A DNA stretch of 13,386 nt from an uncultured Anaerolineaceae bacterium (GTDB taxonomy: Bacteria > Chloroflexota > Anaerolineae > Promineifilales > Promineifilaceae): positions 1 through 13,386 of the forward strand of contig CALBTC010000268.1 in NCBI GenBank assembly GCA_937967805.1, given 5' to 3'. Below are positions 6,147 to 13,386 of this stretch, one piece after another; position 1 is the first letter of the stretch; every line of letters begins with the position of its first letter. The notes beneath the pieces are model-generated. The model was not told where the DNA came from. It did no database searches and saw only the letters and a list, made by a program, of their open reading frames with translations. The position numbers were made by a program, and so were the translations under genes.

Positions 6147-9100
6147 GTGCTTGCGGTAGGCGGCACCACGGATACCGATGAACGCGATCCAGTTTCCAAC
6201 TATGGTGACTGGGTTGAGATCGCAGCACCATCTATTGCATTAGATACGACGATAAATGGCGGCGGATATGGACAAACGTCGGGCACCAGCGCTGCCGCCG
6301 CTCTCGTCTCGGGCCTGGCCGGACTGATCTGGAGTCAACATCCAGAATGGTCGCCAGACATGGTGCGGGCGCAGGTGATTCACACAGCGGACCAGATAGG
6401 AGTAACGGGTCTGGGAAACGGCCGTATAAATGCCGCCACCGCTGTCACCCAGACGCCTCATCCGCTGTTGGCAGTTTCGTCCGTTGCGATAGACGACAAC
6501 CTGCTGGGCCGGCCCACGCCCGGCACAACGGTGGACCTGGCGATTACGCTTGACAATCTCTGGCTGGCAGCGACCGGCGTCACGGGTATCTTGTCAACAG
6601 CGGAGCCGTCCGTTACCTTGCTTGAGGATACCGCCATATTTGGCGACCTGCCCAGCGGCGCTACCGCGGTAGGCACACCCCATTTTCAATTCAGCATCGA
6701 TGCTGGCGTCGGTTACAATACCCCTCTCCAGTTCGACCTGATGCTGACGGCCAATGACGCTGCCTATACGGTCACGATTCCTTTCACGATTTCCACACGC
6801 ACCGCTGAGGAGTCGGTGGGAGGCACCATCATGGTCAACACTGTCTGGACCAATGACAAAACCTATGTGGTCAACAACAACGTCGGCGTCGCTCCCGGCG
6901 TCACGCTAACGATTCAGGCGGGTACGGTTGTCAAATTTAACGGCAGTTACAGTCTCAACGTGGGGGGAAGCCTCATTGCCGTTGGCAGTGAGGTGCAGCC
7001 GATCCAATTCCTTTCCTACGATGGTACCGCGTGGGATCAAATCTTTTTTGATGATAGCAGCGCAGATGCAACGGCTGATGCAAGCGGCGTTTACCAGGCA
7101 GGCAGCGTATTAAAGTGGGTGCAAATCGATAATACCAGCACCGGCATACGCTGCCAGAATGCGACCCCTTTTCTAGCTCATGTTACCCTGAACAATGGCA
7201 ACATCAACTGCACCACTGGTGGGACCCCATTATGGCTACAAGACAGCTATAGTTTAGGCAACGTTTTTATCACCGGAGAAGCGCAGGTGTGGCGAAACAC
7301 GGTGAAGAATGGTGGCGTGACAGTGAGCGGAGAGGCCATTGTGCGAGACAACTACGTAATTGGCACGATCTCCACTGGCGCCGCCTCCCAGGTAATTGGC
7401 AACACCTTATGGTGGAGCTCCGTGAATGCGCCAGGTGCCAGCACCGTGAACAACAACGAGATTTTTGGCGGCACTGTGTTTATCGGAAACAATGCGGTCG
7501 CTCATGATAATCAGATCCGTGGGGGTTCCATCGCTGCCGGTGATTTTGCGTCCGTGTTCACCAACACGGTTCATGACGGCGACATCGTTGTGGGCAACGG
7601 CAGCACCGTGAGCGGAAACAACATTGAGGCCGCACCGGGTTGGGGTATCACGACCTCCGGTGCCGTCACGGTGACGCACAATCGGGTTATTGGCGGCGCA
7701 AACGGCATCAAAATGTCGGCTGGCTTGCTGCAAAACAATTTGGTCGCCAACAACGTCGGCGTTGGAGTAGAAGTTGGATCTGCCTCTGTTTTGAACAACA
7801 GCATTATTAACAACCATGGTAGTGCACTGGTAATCGCGTCAGGCACGCCAACCATTCAAGACAACAACCTGGACGGCAATACAGGCAGTTATGATATTGT
7901 TAATACCACCGCCAATCCCATCGACGTGGCACAGAACTGGTGGGGTACCACCGTTGAAGCCGCCATTCCCGCTCGCATCTACGACATCTTTGACGATTAT
8001 AACCTGGGGCAGCTCACCTTCACCCCTGTCCTGGCAAACCCGATACAGGCTGCTCCAGCCTACGTCCGCGCCATCACCTTGACGCCACAAAGCCCCATTG
8101 GCATTGAAAGCGTTGTGGCTGAGGTTTTGTTTAGCCGGCCGATGGATGTCAGCGTCATCCCGGATATTGTCTATCACAATGCGCGAAAAGGGACCTGGGA
8201 AAACGTAACCACAGCCAACAGCGATATTGGCTCAGATGATCTGTGCGGAGATTCGCTGCTGGACAGCCGTGGTGCGCTTTGGCTAGGCAGCGCACGAACA
8301 TGGAATTCAGGTACCCCAAACAGCTTCTGCAGCGGGCCCATGTCAATTCTGCATCTCGATGGTACATGGGAGGTCATTCCTGGTGGATATCATAATAAGC
8401 TAGTCGAGCATGCAGACGGCAACGTCTTATACGATCTAAGCATTGCTGTTGATCCAAACAACGGTGATATCTGGCGCGGACATCCCTGGAACACGCCTAG
8501 CGTCTGGGTTACGCATGCCGATGACACCGTCGAAAATTTTTCTACTGCCAATTCTGATCTCATCAGTGATGAAGTATGGGCCCTGGCTGTGGATCAAAAC
8601 AGCAGCTTGTGGGTTGGAACCTGGGAAGGACTAAGTATGCGTCACTCCAATGGTGAGTGGGAATCCCATTTGCTCGGTCAACATGTGGTCGCCCTGGCCG
8701 TTGCTGCGGACGGAAGCATCTGGGCCGGCACGTATTCAAATGGCGTCTGGTTCAAGGCAGCGGACAGCGACAGCTGGCAGCTTCATCGGGCAGGTGACTA
8801 TGGATTGCACAGTGCTTTCACTTCAGACATTGAAATCGACTCTACGGGAAACGTGTGGTTTGCACATGGTCGTTACGGCGGTGGCGGATCAGTTTATTAC
8901 ACTGACGGTTCTTGGGAGCAGTTTACCGGACCAATTTGGAGTATCGCTGTCGCGGATGATGGAACAGCCTACTTTAGCAAAGAAGACGCAGGTTTAGCCA
9001 TTCGTTGGGGGGGATATGACTATCCTATTTTGGAGAATGGGTATTGGAGCACGCCAGACCGCTGGCAAGCGTCATTCGACGTCACCGGCCTTATTCCACA

Positions 9101-12100
9101 TGATACGTATTCGATCACAATACGCGGTGCCGCCGATCTGGATGGTTTCACCATTGCGCCAGACGCAACCCACACGTTTACCGTTGATTACATCGGCACG
9201 CCGGAAACCGAGCCGCCGCCTCCGCCGGACATGCAGGCGTGCGCGTCATCCACAACGACAGAGCTAAGCGGCAAATGGTCTGTGTCCACCGACCAATCTA
9301 TCAGCCTATATCGATATGCAATTGGCACCGGTCCGGGGCTTGATGACGTCACGAGCTGGGTGACGACAACATTAACGGCCGTTACGCGCAGCAATCTCAA
9401 CCTGCTGTCGGGAGAGACATATATCATTTCCGTGCAGGCGCGCAATACCGGCGGCATCTGGAGCGAGCTCAGCAGCAGTAATTCGGTAGTGGCTGGTGCG
9501 GGCGGCTGTCCTGAAGCGGCGTTTAACGCTTCTCCCATCACCGGCATGGCTCCGCTGGCTGTTACTTTTACCGCCCAGCTGACAGATACCGTGACAACAC
9601 AACTGTGGACGTTGGCCGAGAACGTCACCAGCACCTTAGCCACGCCCGTTTACACTTACACCACACCCGGCAGCTATACAATTACGCTGGCGGTCGCCGG
9701 TCCCGGCGGTGCAACGACGCTGGTGAAAGAGAATTACATCACCGTTACCCCAGACACCAAACCGCCCACCGGAACGCTTACTATCAACAATGGCGCTGTG
9801 TATGTCAACACAACGGCCGTAAGCCTGGATTTAATCGCAGAGGATGCCAGTGGGTTGGATGCCATTCAATTGAGCAATGATGGCGTCAGCTACACCGAGT
9901 GGATGCCCTATGAACGGTTCCAAAACTGGACGCTCGCGCCGGGAGATGGCGCAAAGACCGTTTACGTGCGCGTCCGAGACGTGCCAGGCAACGTTCAAAC
10001 TATCATAGACACGATTTTGCTCGACACCTCAGCGCCGCTGGCAGCAGTCACACCGCTGGCTACGTTTGTGGACAGCACGACTTTTGCCGTTAGCTGGTCA
10101 GGCAACGACGGTGACGGCATAGGGGTGGCCGGCTTTGACGTGCAGGTCCGCCAGGGAACAGGCGGCACCTGGACTGATTGGCTCACAGAAAGTATAGAGA
10201 CAACAGCACTGTTTACCGGCAGCCATGGTCAGACCTATTATTTCCGCGCGCGGGCGCGGGATATGCTGGGAAACCTGGGCACCTATGCGAGCGGTGAAGG
10301 CGATATAGAGACAACAGTCGATTTGCTGCCACCGGTTGGCTCCCTGCAAATTGACGCCGGCGCGACTTATGCTGGTAGCAGAGAGGTAACACTTACACTC
10401 AGCGCCACCGATTTGAGTGGGGTTGCCGCTTTTCAAACGAGTAACGATGGTGAAATATTTACCGACTGGATTGATTATAGTCAAACGTATCCGTGGACGT
10501 TAACGGCCGGGGATGGCGAAAAAATCGTCTCCGTGCGCTACCGAGATCAGCTTGGGTATAGTTCCATCGTCTATACCGATACCATTACCTTGGACACCAC
10601 GCCGCCAATTGGCACCCTGGTCATCGCGCACGGGGATGGACCGATTACGACCACAATGGTAACGTTGGCATTAACCGCCGTGGATGCCGGCAGCGGTGTG
10701 ACGCAGATGCAGTTTAGCAATGATGGCAGCTCCTGGAGCAGTTGGGAACCGTTTGCGGAGACAAAGATTTGGTCGTTGGGAAACGAGAACGGTTGGCAAA
10801 CCGTTTACGGCCGTTACCGCGATCTCATTGGAAACCAGGCAACGTTTAGTGACACGGTTCTGTTGGACACGACTGCACCGGTGGCGGCCGTGGAGACACT
10901 CACACCTTATCAAACCAGTCTCGATTTCACGGTGGCCTGGAGTGGCACAGACGCCCATGCTGAGATTGACAGTTTTGACATACAGGTGAAGGTTGGCGAT
11001 GGCACCTGGTCAAACTGGATTACGCACACATCAGCGCTTTCAGCCACCTTCTCTGGCTTAAACGGTTATACATACAGCTTCCGCGCGCGGGCGCGGGATA
11101 CGCTGGGAAACTTAAGCGCATACCGTGACGGCAGCGGCGATACGACAACCCATGTCGACACGGCACGTCCAGAAGGGAGTGTCATGATCAATGGTGGCGC
11201 GTTAGAAACCACCAGTCCGGAAGTTGCGCTGGTCTTAACGGCCAACGGAGCCAGCCAAGTTTCATTTTCCGACAATGGCACGCTGTTCACACCGTGGCAG
11301 CCATTCTCTTCCACATATAGTGTTCGCAGTTATCAGTTACCGGGCACAGATGGTTCCCATACTGTATATGTTCGGTATCGGGATTTATCTGGCAATTCGG
11401 TCGTTTACAGCGACACCATCACGCTCAACAGCAGCATGACGGGTGATATTGGCGTCTCGATTAATAACGACGCCTCAGTCACCGATCAGATTACGGTGAC
11501 GTTAATGGTGAAAGCGCCACCCGGTACCCAGTCGATGCAAATCTCAAACAGCAGTCGTTTTGTCGGCGCTGCCTGGGAACCCTACCAGACGTCGCAGACG
11601 TGGACGCTGGCTTATCATCCGGACGCGGCTATCTATCAAGTGTACGTCAAGTTTCGCCACGTAGATGGCACAATAAGTGAACGGTATGATGACCTGATTA
11701 CGCTGCATTTAAACACGCCGCCGCCACCAATAGACAGCACGCCGCCCAGCGGCAGCATGGTGATCAACGCCGGTGCAGAAGAGAGTGTCACGCCATTGGT
11801 GACGTTGGACATGTTGGCTTCCGATAATCCTGGTGGTTTGGGCGTGCAGTGGATGTATTTCCGGGAATGGAAATATGATCCGTTGACGGTGCAGTGGATT
11901 ACGGTGCAAAGTTCAGGGTGGATGCCTTATGCTGAATCCACAACCTGGGAACTGTCGCCCGGCTCAGGTGTGAAGTACATTGGTGCCTGGTTTGCTGACG
12001 GGGCCAACAATGTTTCAAATCCAGTCGTTATCGACAGCATAAACTTGCTTCCAAACGACGATGACATTGGGGCATCGGAAATAACGCAATACCGTCAAAG

Positions 12101-12497
12101 CTTTGAACCAGGAGAAACAGTCACAATAACACTTTCGCTGGACGCAGGGGATGCTGATCTTTACATCTGGCGTCCGGACAGTGTAGCTGTGCCGGATTAT
12201 TGGTCCAACCAGGGCGGTACGGCAACGGAGCAGATTGTATTTACGGCCGTTGGCGGTGAGTACCTGATTGAGGTTCACGGCTATACGAGTGCCGGCTATA
12301 CGCTTGACATCACAAGATCAAACAGCGCACCCGTACAACAAAGCAAGGACAATATCACATCGTCCAGTTTTGCACTGGCGATCACAAGCAAATCCCTGCC
12401 GGCAAAACCGTTAATGGTGACCCGGCCCGGTACTGCCCAGCAGCCAGAGGGAGAGCCACAGTTCCAATTATTTTTGCCTTTTGTGATCAATCGTTGA
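6147..12497 (+). CDS. Giant subtilase, C-terminal part: catalytic Ser, beta-helix, propeller, Ig/FN3/PKD repeats
   Basis: Continuation of the gene at 5079 in the same frame. GTG 6147 is just the first start codon after the stop and has no ribosome site. Modules in order: rest of S8 with catalytic Ser in QTSGTSAAAALVSG (Ser404 counted from 5079); Ig-like NEW3/CARDB-type domain (6459-6800); right-handed beta-helix rich in N-N-x turns, ending in NWWGTTVEAAIPARIYDIFD (6831-8060); half of an Ig-like domain (VAEVLFSRPMDVSVIPDIVY); Reg_prop-like beta-propeller (8187-9045; SLWVGTWEGL, SIWAGTYSNGVWF, NVWFAHGRYG); second Ig half (ASFDVTGLIPHDTYSITI); FN3 (about 9200-9510); PKD (about 9513-9750); alternating Ig-like and FN3-like repeats (9753-12050); PPC-like domain (12057-12315); and a C-terminal LFLPFVINR. 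There are 2,116 codons here, about 2,470 for the whole gene. It is probably a surface-exposed or secreted protease/adhesin. No LPXTG or TM anchor is present. Absence of further stops or frameshifts over 6.3 kb suggests the interruption is recent or artefactual. Confidence 0.88.
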   Translation: MLAVGGTTDTDERDPVSNYGDWVEIAAPSIALDTTINGGGYGQTSGTSAAAALVSGLAGLIWSQHPEWSPDMVRAQVIHTADQIGVTGLGNGRINAATAVTQTPHPLLAVSSVAIDDNLLGRPTPGTTVDLAITLDNLWLAATGVTGILSTAEPSVTLLEDTAIFGDLPSGATAVGTPHFQFSIDAGVGYNTPLQFDLMLTANDAAYTVTIPFTISTRTAEESVGGTIMVNTVWTNDKTYVVNNNVGVAPGVTLTIQAGTVVKFNGSYSLNVGGSLIAVGSEVQPIQFLSYDGTAWDQIFFDDSSADATADASGVYQAGSVLKWVQIDNTSTGIRCQNATPFLAHVTLNNGNINCTTGGTPLWLQDSYSLGNVFITGEAQVWRNTVKNGGVTVSGEAIVRDNYVIGTISTGAASQVIGNTLWWSSVNAPGASTVNNNEIFGGTVFIGNNAVAHDNQIRGGSIAAGDFASVFTNTVHDGDIVVGNGSTVSGNNIEAAPGWGITTSGAVTVTHNRVIGGANGIKMSAGLLQNNLVANNVGVGVEVGSASVLNNSIINNHGSALVIASGTPTIQDNNLDGNTGSYDIVNTTANPIDVAQNWWGTTVEAAIPARIYDIFDDYNLGQLTFTPVLANPIQAAPAYVRAITLTPQSPIGIESVVAEVLFSRPMDVSVIPDIVYHNARKGTWENVTTANSDIGSDDLCGDSLLDSRGALWLGSARTWNSGTPNSFCSGPMSILHLDGTWEVIPGGYHNKLVEHADGNVLYDLSIAVDPNNGDIWRGHPWNTPSVWVTHADDTVENFSTANSDLISDEVWALAVDQNSSLWVGTWEGLSMRHSNGEWESHLLGQHVVALAVAADGSIWAGTYSNGVWFKAADSDSWQLHRAGDYGLHSAFTSDIEIDSTGNVWFAHGRYGGGGSVYYTDGSWEQFTGPIWSIAVADDGTAYFSKEDAGLAIRWGGYDYPILENGYWSTPDRWQASFDVTGLIPHDTYSITIRGAADLDGFTIAPDATHTFTVDYIGTPETEPPPPPDMQACASSTTTELSGKWSVSTDQSISLYRYAIGTGPGLDDVTSWVTTTLTAVTRSNLNLLSGETYIISVQARNTGGIWSELSSSNSVVAGAGGCPEAAFNASPITGMAPLAVTFTAQLTDTVTTQLWTLAENVTSTLATPVYTYTTPGSYTITLAVAGPGGATTLVKENYITVTPDTKPPTGTLTINNGAVYVNTTAVSLDLIAEDASGLDAIQLSNDGVSYTEWMPYERFQNWTLAPGDGAKTVYVRVRDVPGNVQTIIDTILLDTSAPLAAVTPLATFVDSTTFAVSWSGNDGDGIGVAGFDVQVRQGTGGTWTDWLTESIETTALFTGSHGQTYYFRARARDMLGNLGTYASGEGDIETTVDLLPPVGSLQIDAGATYAGSREVTLTLSATDLSGVAAFQTSNDGEIFTDWIDYSQTYPWTLTAGDGEKIVSVRYRDQLGYSSIVYTDTITLDTTPPIGTLVIAHGDGPITTTMVTLALTAVDAGSGVTQMQFSNDGSSWSSWEPFAETKIWSLGNENGWQTVYGRYRDLIGNQATFSDTVLLDTTAPVAAVETLTPYQTSLDFTVAWSGTDAHAEIDSFDIQVKVGDGTWSNWITHTSALSATFSGLNGYTYSFRARARDTLGNLSAYRDGSGDTTTHVDTARPEGSVMINGGALETTSPEVALVLTANGASQVSFSDNGTLFTPWQPFSSTYSVRSYQLPGTDGSHTVYVRYRDLSGNSVVYSDTITLNSSMTGDIGVSINNDASVTDQITVTLMVKAPPGTQSMQISNSSRFVGAAWEPYQTSQTWTLAYHPDAAIYQVYVKFRHVDGTISERYDDLITLHLNTPPPPIDSTPPSGSMVINAGAEESVTPLVTLDMLASDNPGGLGVQWMYFREWKYDPLTVQWITVQSSGWMPYAESTTWELSPGSGVKYIGAWFADGANNVSNPVVIDSINLLPNDDDIGASEITQYRQSFEPGETVTITLSLDAGDADLYIWRPDSVAVPDYWSNQGGTATEQIVFTAVGGEYLIEVHGYTSAGYTLDITRSNSAPVQQSKDNITSSSFALAITSKSLPAKPLMVTRPGTAQQPEGEPQFQLFLPFVINR
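6831..8060 (+). other. Encoded right-handed parallel beta-helix domain
   Basis: About 410 residues of short irregular repeats with Asn-ladder turns (GNTLWWSS, VNNNEIFGG, AHDNQIRGG, FTNTVHDG, VSGNNIEAA, LNNSIINNHG, IQDNNLDGN) closed by the NWWGTT cap typical of NosD/pectate-lyase-like helices in secreted proteins. Such helices usually bind or cleave polysaccharide. No catalytic residues could be assigned, so a binding or spacer role is likely. Confidence 0.75.
8187..9045 (+). other. Encoded Reg_prop-like beta-propeller
   Basis: About 285 residues with repeated blades of the form D-x-x-G-x-(L/I/V)-W-(L/V/F)-(G/A): RGALWLGSA, NGDIWRGHP, NSSLWVGTW, DGSIWAGTY, TGNVWFAHG, DGTAYFSKE. This is the pattern of two-component-regulator propeller repeats. 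It sits between two halves that together look like one Ig-like domain. Confidence 0.7.
9753..12050 (+). repeat. Tandem Ig-like / FN3-like repeat modules in the giant protein
   Basis: Ig-like modules begin at about 9753, 10320, 10593, 11157, 11439 and 11733. Shared features are PP-x-G-(T/S)-(L/M)-x-I-(N/A) at the start, S-N-D-G...W in the middle and a (V/I)-(Y/S)-(V/G)-(R/K)-(Y/F/V)-R-D...D-T-(I/V)-x-L-(D/N) end. FN3-like modules lie at about 10047 and 10890 (F-x-V-x-W-S-G, FRARARD-x-LGNL). DNA at 10242-10274 and 11079-11111 is identical at 32 of 33 bases, 837 bp apart, pointing to duplication of a larger unit of about 280 residues. The 11439 and 11733 modules are the most diverged. Such arrays normally act as stalks or carbohydrate-binding modules. 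Confidence 0.8.
12057..12315 (+). other. Encoded PPC-like (pre-peptidase C-terminal) domain
   Basis: Residues EITQYRQSFEPGETVTITLS, DAGDADLYIWRPD and GGEYLIEVHGYTSAGYTLDI follow the pattern of PPC beta-sandwich domains at the C-termini of secreted proteases. It is followed by a linker and the LFLPFVINR tail. Confidence 0.65.
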
Positions 12498-12888
12498 TAC
12501 GGCAACAAGACTTCGGGCTCATCAATACTAAACGCGCGAGAGTCACGATGAGAAAGAAAAGCAGCCGGATGGCGTAGCTGATAATATCCTGCCGCTTGAA
12601 TTACTTAATGAGCAGGTAGACTAGGAGCAACTCGCCACTTCGTTGCTTCTTTTAATCTCGAATTCTTGCAAATAAGCACGGAACGACCGTTGCCCAAAGT
12701 TAGATTGATCTCTTTCCCTGGCATAACGAGCCAATTCACTGGATTGTGAACAAATGACGGCTGTCCAAATGAGCCTGGTCGATATGAAAGCCAGCCAAAG
12801 AAACAAAAAGCCCCACGAAGAATAAGATAGGTGCTAAACGCACCGGTTGAGGTGAATGATAAATCCCATCCAAAAGGAACCTCATCCG
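12498..12888. other. Intergenic stretch between giant subtilase and radC
   Basis: Holds a likely rho-independent terminator at 12624-12653 and, on the minus strand, a 60-70 codon open frame (12621 to about 12830). That frame begins hydrophobic (FLWLAFISTRLIWTAVI) and ends hydrophilic (SFRAYLQEFEIKRSNEV). I cannot assign it to a family and see no ribosome site for it. I see no tRNA, CRISPR or attachment site here. Confidence 0.5.
12624..12653 (+). terminator. Rho-independent terminator downstream of the giant subtilase
   Basis: GGAGCAAC (12624-12631) pairs with GTTGCTTC (12642-12649) using one G-U wobble over a 10-nt loop, followed directly by TTTT (12650-12653). It lies about 127 nt after the stop codon. 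Stem strength is moderate and the T-run short. Confidence 0.45.
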
Positions 12889-13386
12889 ATGCCCCGACAA
12901 TTAGCCTTTGCCTACCAAGAAGATCCCCTTCCCCAGCAGACGCGCAATCGTATCTGCGATATGCCTCTGGAGGAACAACCCCGCTACCGCCTGGGGCGTC
13001 ACGGCTCCAGCGCCCTCAGCAATGCGGAGCTTCTGTCTCTCATTCTGGGCAACAATGATGCCCTGGATATCGCCCTCACGCTGCTCTTTAAGTTCGGTTC
13101 CCTGCACCGGTTAGCCCGAACACATGAAGCGCAGCTAATGCGCATTTACGGAATTGGCCAAGCGCAAGCAGCGCGGTTGATGGCTGTACTGGAGCTCAGT
13201 CGTCGTTTACAGGAGCCGGCAGCCGAGGAGCAATGTTATGTGCGCAGCCCGGCAGACGGCGCAAATCTTCTGCTGCCGGACATGCGTTTTCTCGATCAGG
13301 AAGAGCTGCGGGTTATCTTGCTGAACACGCGCAATGGGGTGTTGGGTATTCCTACCATTTATCGCGGCAGCCTGAATACCAGTGTG
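12889..13386 (+). CDS. radC: RadC-family (JAB/MPN) protein, 3' end outside window
   Basis: 166 codons run open to the window edge. The N-terminal region has ICDMPLEEQPRYRLGRHGSS and ALSNAELLSLIL, the usual RadC start (D-x-P-x-x-x-x-P-R-x-R-L...ALS-x-AELL). A helix-hairpin-helix motif follows (MRIYGIGQAQAARLMAVLEL, then SRRLQ). The start of the JAB/MPN+ domain reads YVRSPADGANLLLPDMRFLD, QEELRVILLNTRNGVLG and YRGSLNTSV. The catalytic HxHPSG and Asp region would be downstream. ATG 12889 is supported by AAAAGGA about 10 nt upstream. RadC was once called a DNA repair protein, but its role is unsettled and relatives are common on mobile DNA. There is a slight departure from consensus: PRYRL rather than the usual PRERL. 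Confidence 0.92.
   Translation, partial: MPRQLAFAYQEDPLPQQTRNRICDMPLEEQPRYRLGRHGSSALSNAELLSLILGNNDALDIALTLLFKFGSLHRLARTHEAQLMRIYGIGQAQAARLMAVLELSRRLQEPAAEEQCYVRSPADGANLLLPDMRFLDQEELRVILLNTRNGVLGIPTIYRGSLNTSV

Larger units (their letters stand above)
1244..12251. repeat. Dispersed palindrome ACGGCCGT (11 copies)
   Basis: Exact copies start at 1244, 1346, 4075, 4322, 5420, 6075, 6418, 9375, 9813, 10807 and 12244. All are inside coding sequence. They are read in different phases: Thr-Ala-Val (1244, 1346, 4075, 6075, 9375, 9813, 12244), Gly-Arg preceded by a codon ending in AC (4322, 6418, 10807) and Arg-Pro (5420). Several extend to AACGGCCGTT. One random octamer is expected about 0.2 times in a window of this size. 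Confidence 0.85.

Noticed and set aside
6147..6149. GTG as the start of an independent gene after the subtilase stop
   Set aside because: It lies inside the conserved PDVLAVGG of the S8 domain, has no ribosome site and no signal peptide, so it is not a genuine start.
7407..7817. 136-codon minus-strand frame within the beta-helix region
   Set aside because: It is the shadow of a long repetitive coding region on the plus strand; composition follows the Asn/Gly-rich sense codons.
9753..12050. Regularly spaced repeats, considered as a CRISPR or tandem DNA repeat array
   Set aside because: The repeats are protein-level Ig/FN3 modules of about 90 residues; only short segments match at DNA level and units are far too long for CRISPR.

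Overview
The window (about 52-55% GC by eye) looks like chromosomal DNA from a Chloroflexota bacterium of the Anaerolineae/Caldilineae/Ardenticatenia type. This is inferred from style, not from a marker gene. The grounds are a multi-TM LiaS/NarL-type histidine kinase with the 'YRLWDID..INRTLVYG' linker, a giant secreted subtilase with beta-helix, propeller and Ig-like modules, and its C-terminal 'LFLPFVINR' tail, which resembles the YLPLV-R ends I associate with secreted Chloroflexota proteins. All genes with clear support are on the + strand.

Layout. (1) 2-2374: a two-component operon made of a 5'-truncated sensor kinase, a small two-TM glycine-rich membrane protein and a NarL/LuxR response regulator, with gaps of about 31-35 nt. 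(2) 2375-5078: an accessory island. It holds the C-terminal third of a Tn3-family transposase (2603-3406), an intact gene joining a P22-type antirepressor N-terminus to a DinD-like C-terminus (3520-4410), and a heavily decayed IS605-type TnpB relic (about 4422-4835). The antirepressor/DinD gene has a good promoter whose -35/spacer overlaps a near-perfect Gram-positive-type LexA (SOS) box and ends in a strong Shine-Dalgarno. (3) 5079-12497: one very large secreted subtilisin-like gene of about 2,470 codons, interrupted by a single in-frame TAA at 6138-6140 between the catalytic His and Ser. Module order is signal peptide, propeptide, S8 protease, Ig-like domain, parallel beta-helix, Ig-like half, beta-propeller, Ig-like half, FN3, PKD, a run of alternating Ig-like/FN3-like repeats, PPC-like domain, C-terminal tail. 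(4) 12498-12888: non-coding, with a likely terminator. (5) 12889-end: 5' part of a radC-family gene, cut by the window edge.

How it fits together. The kinase and regulator form a signalling pair and the small membrane protein may be an accessory to it. The middle island is a graveyard of mobile elements around a probably DNA-damage-controlled regulator. The giant protein is probably a cell-surface or secreted protease/adhesin, now possibly a pseudogene. A further signal crosses gene boundaries: the palindrome ACGGCCGT occurs 11 times in 13.4 kb, always inside coding sequence and in different codon phases, as a highly iterated genomic palindrome would.
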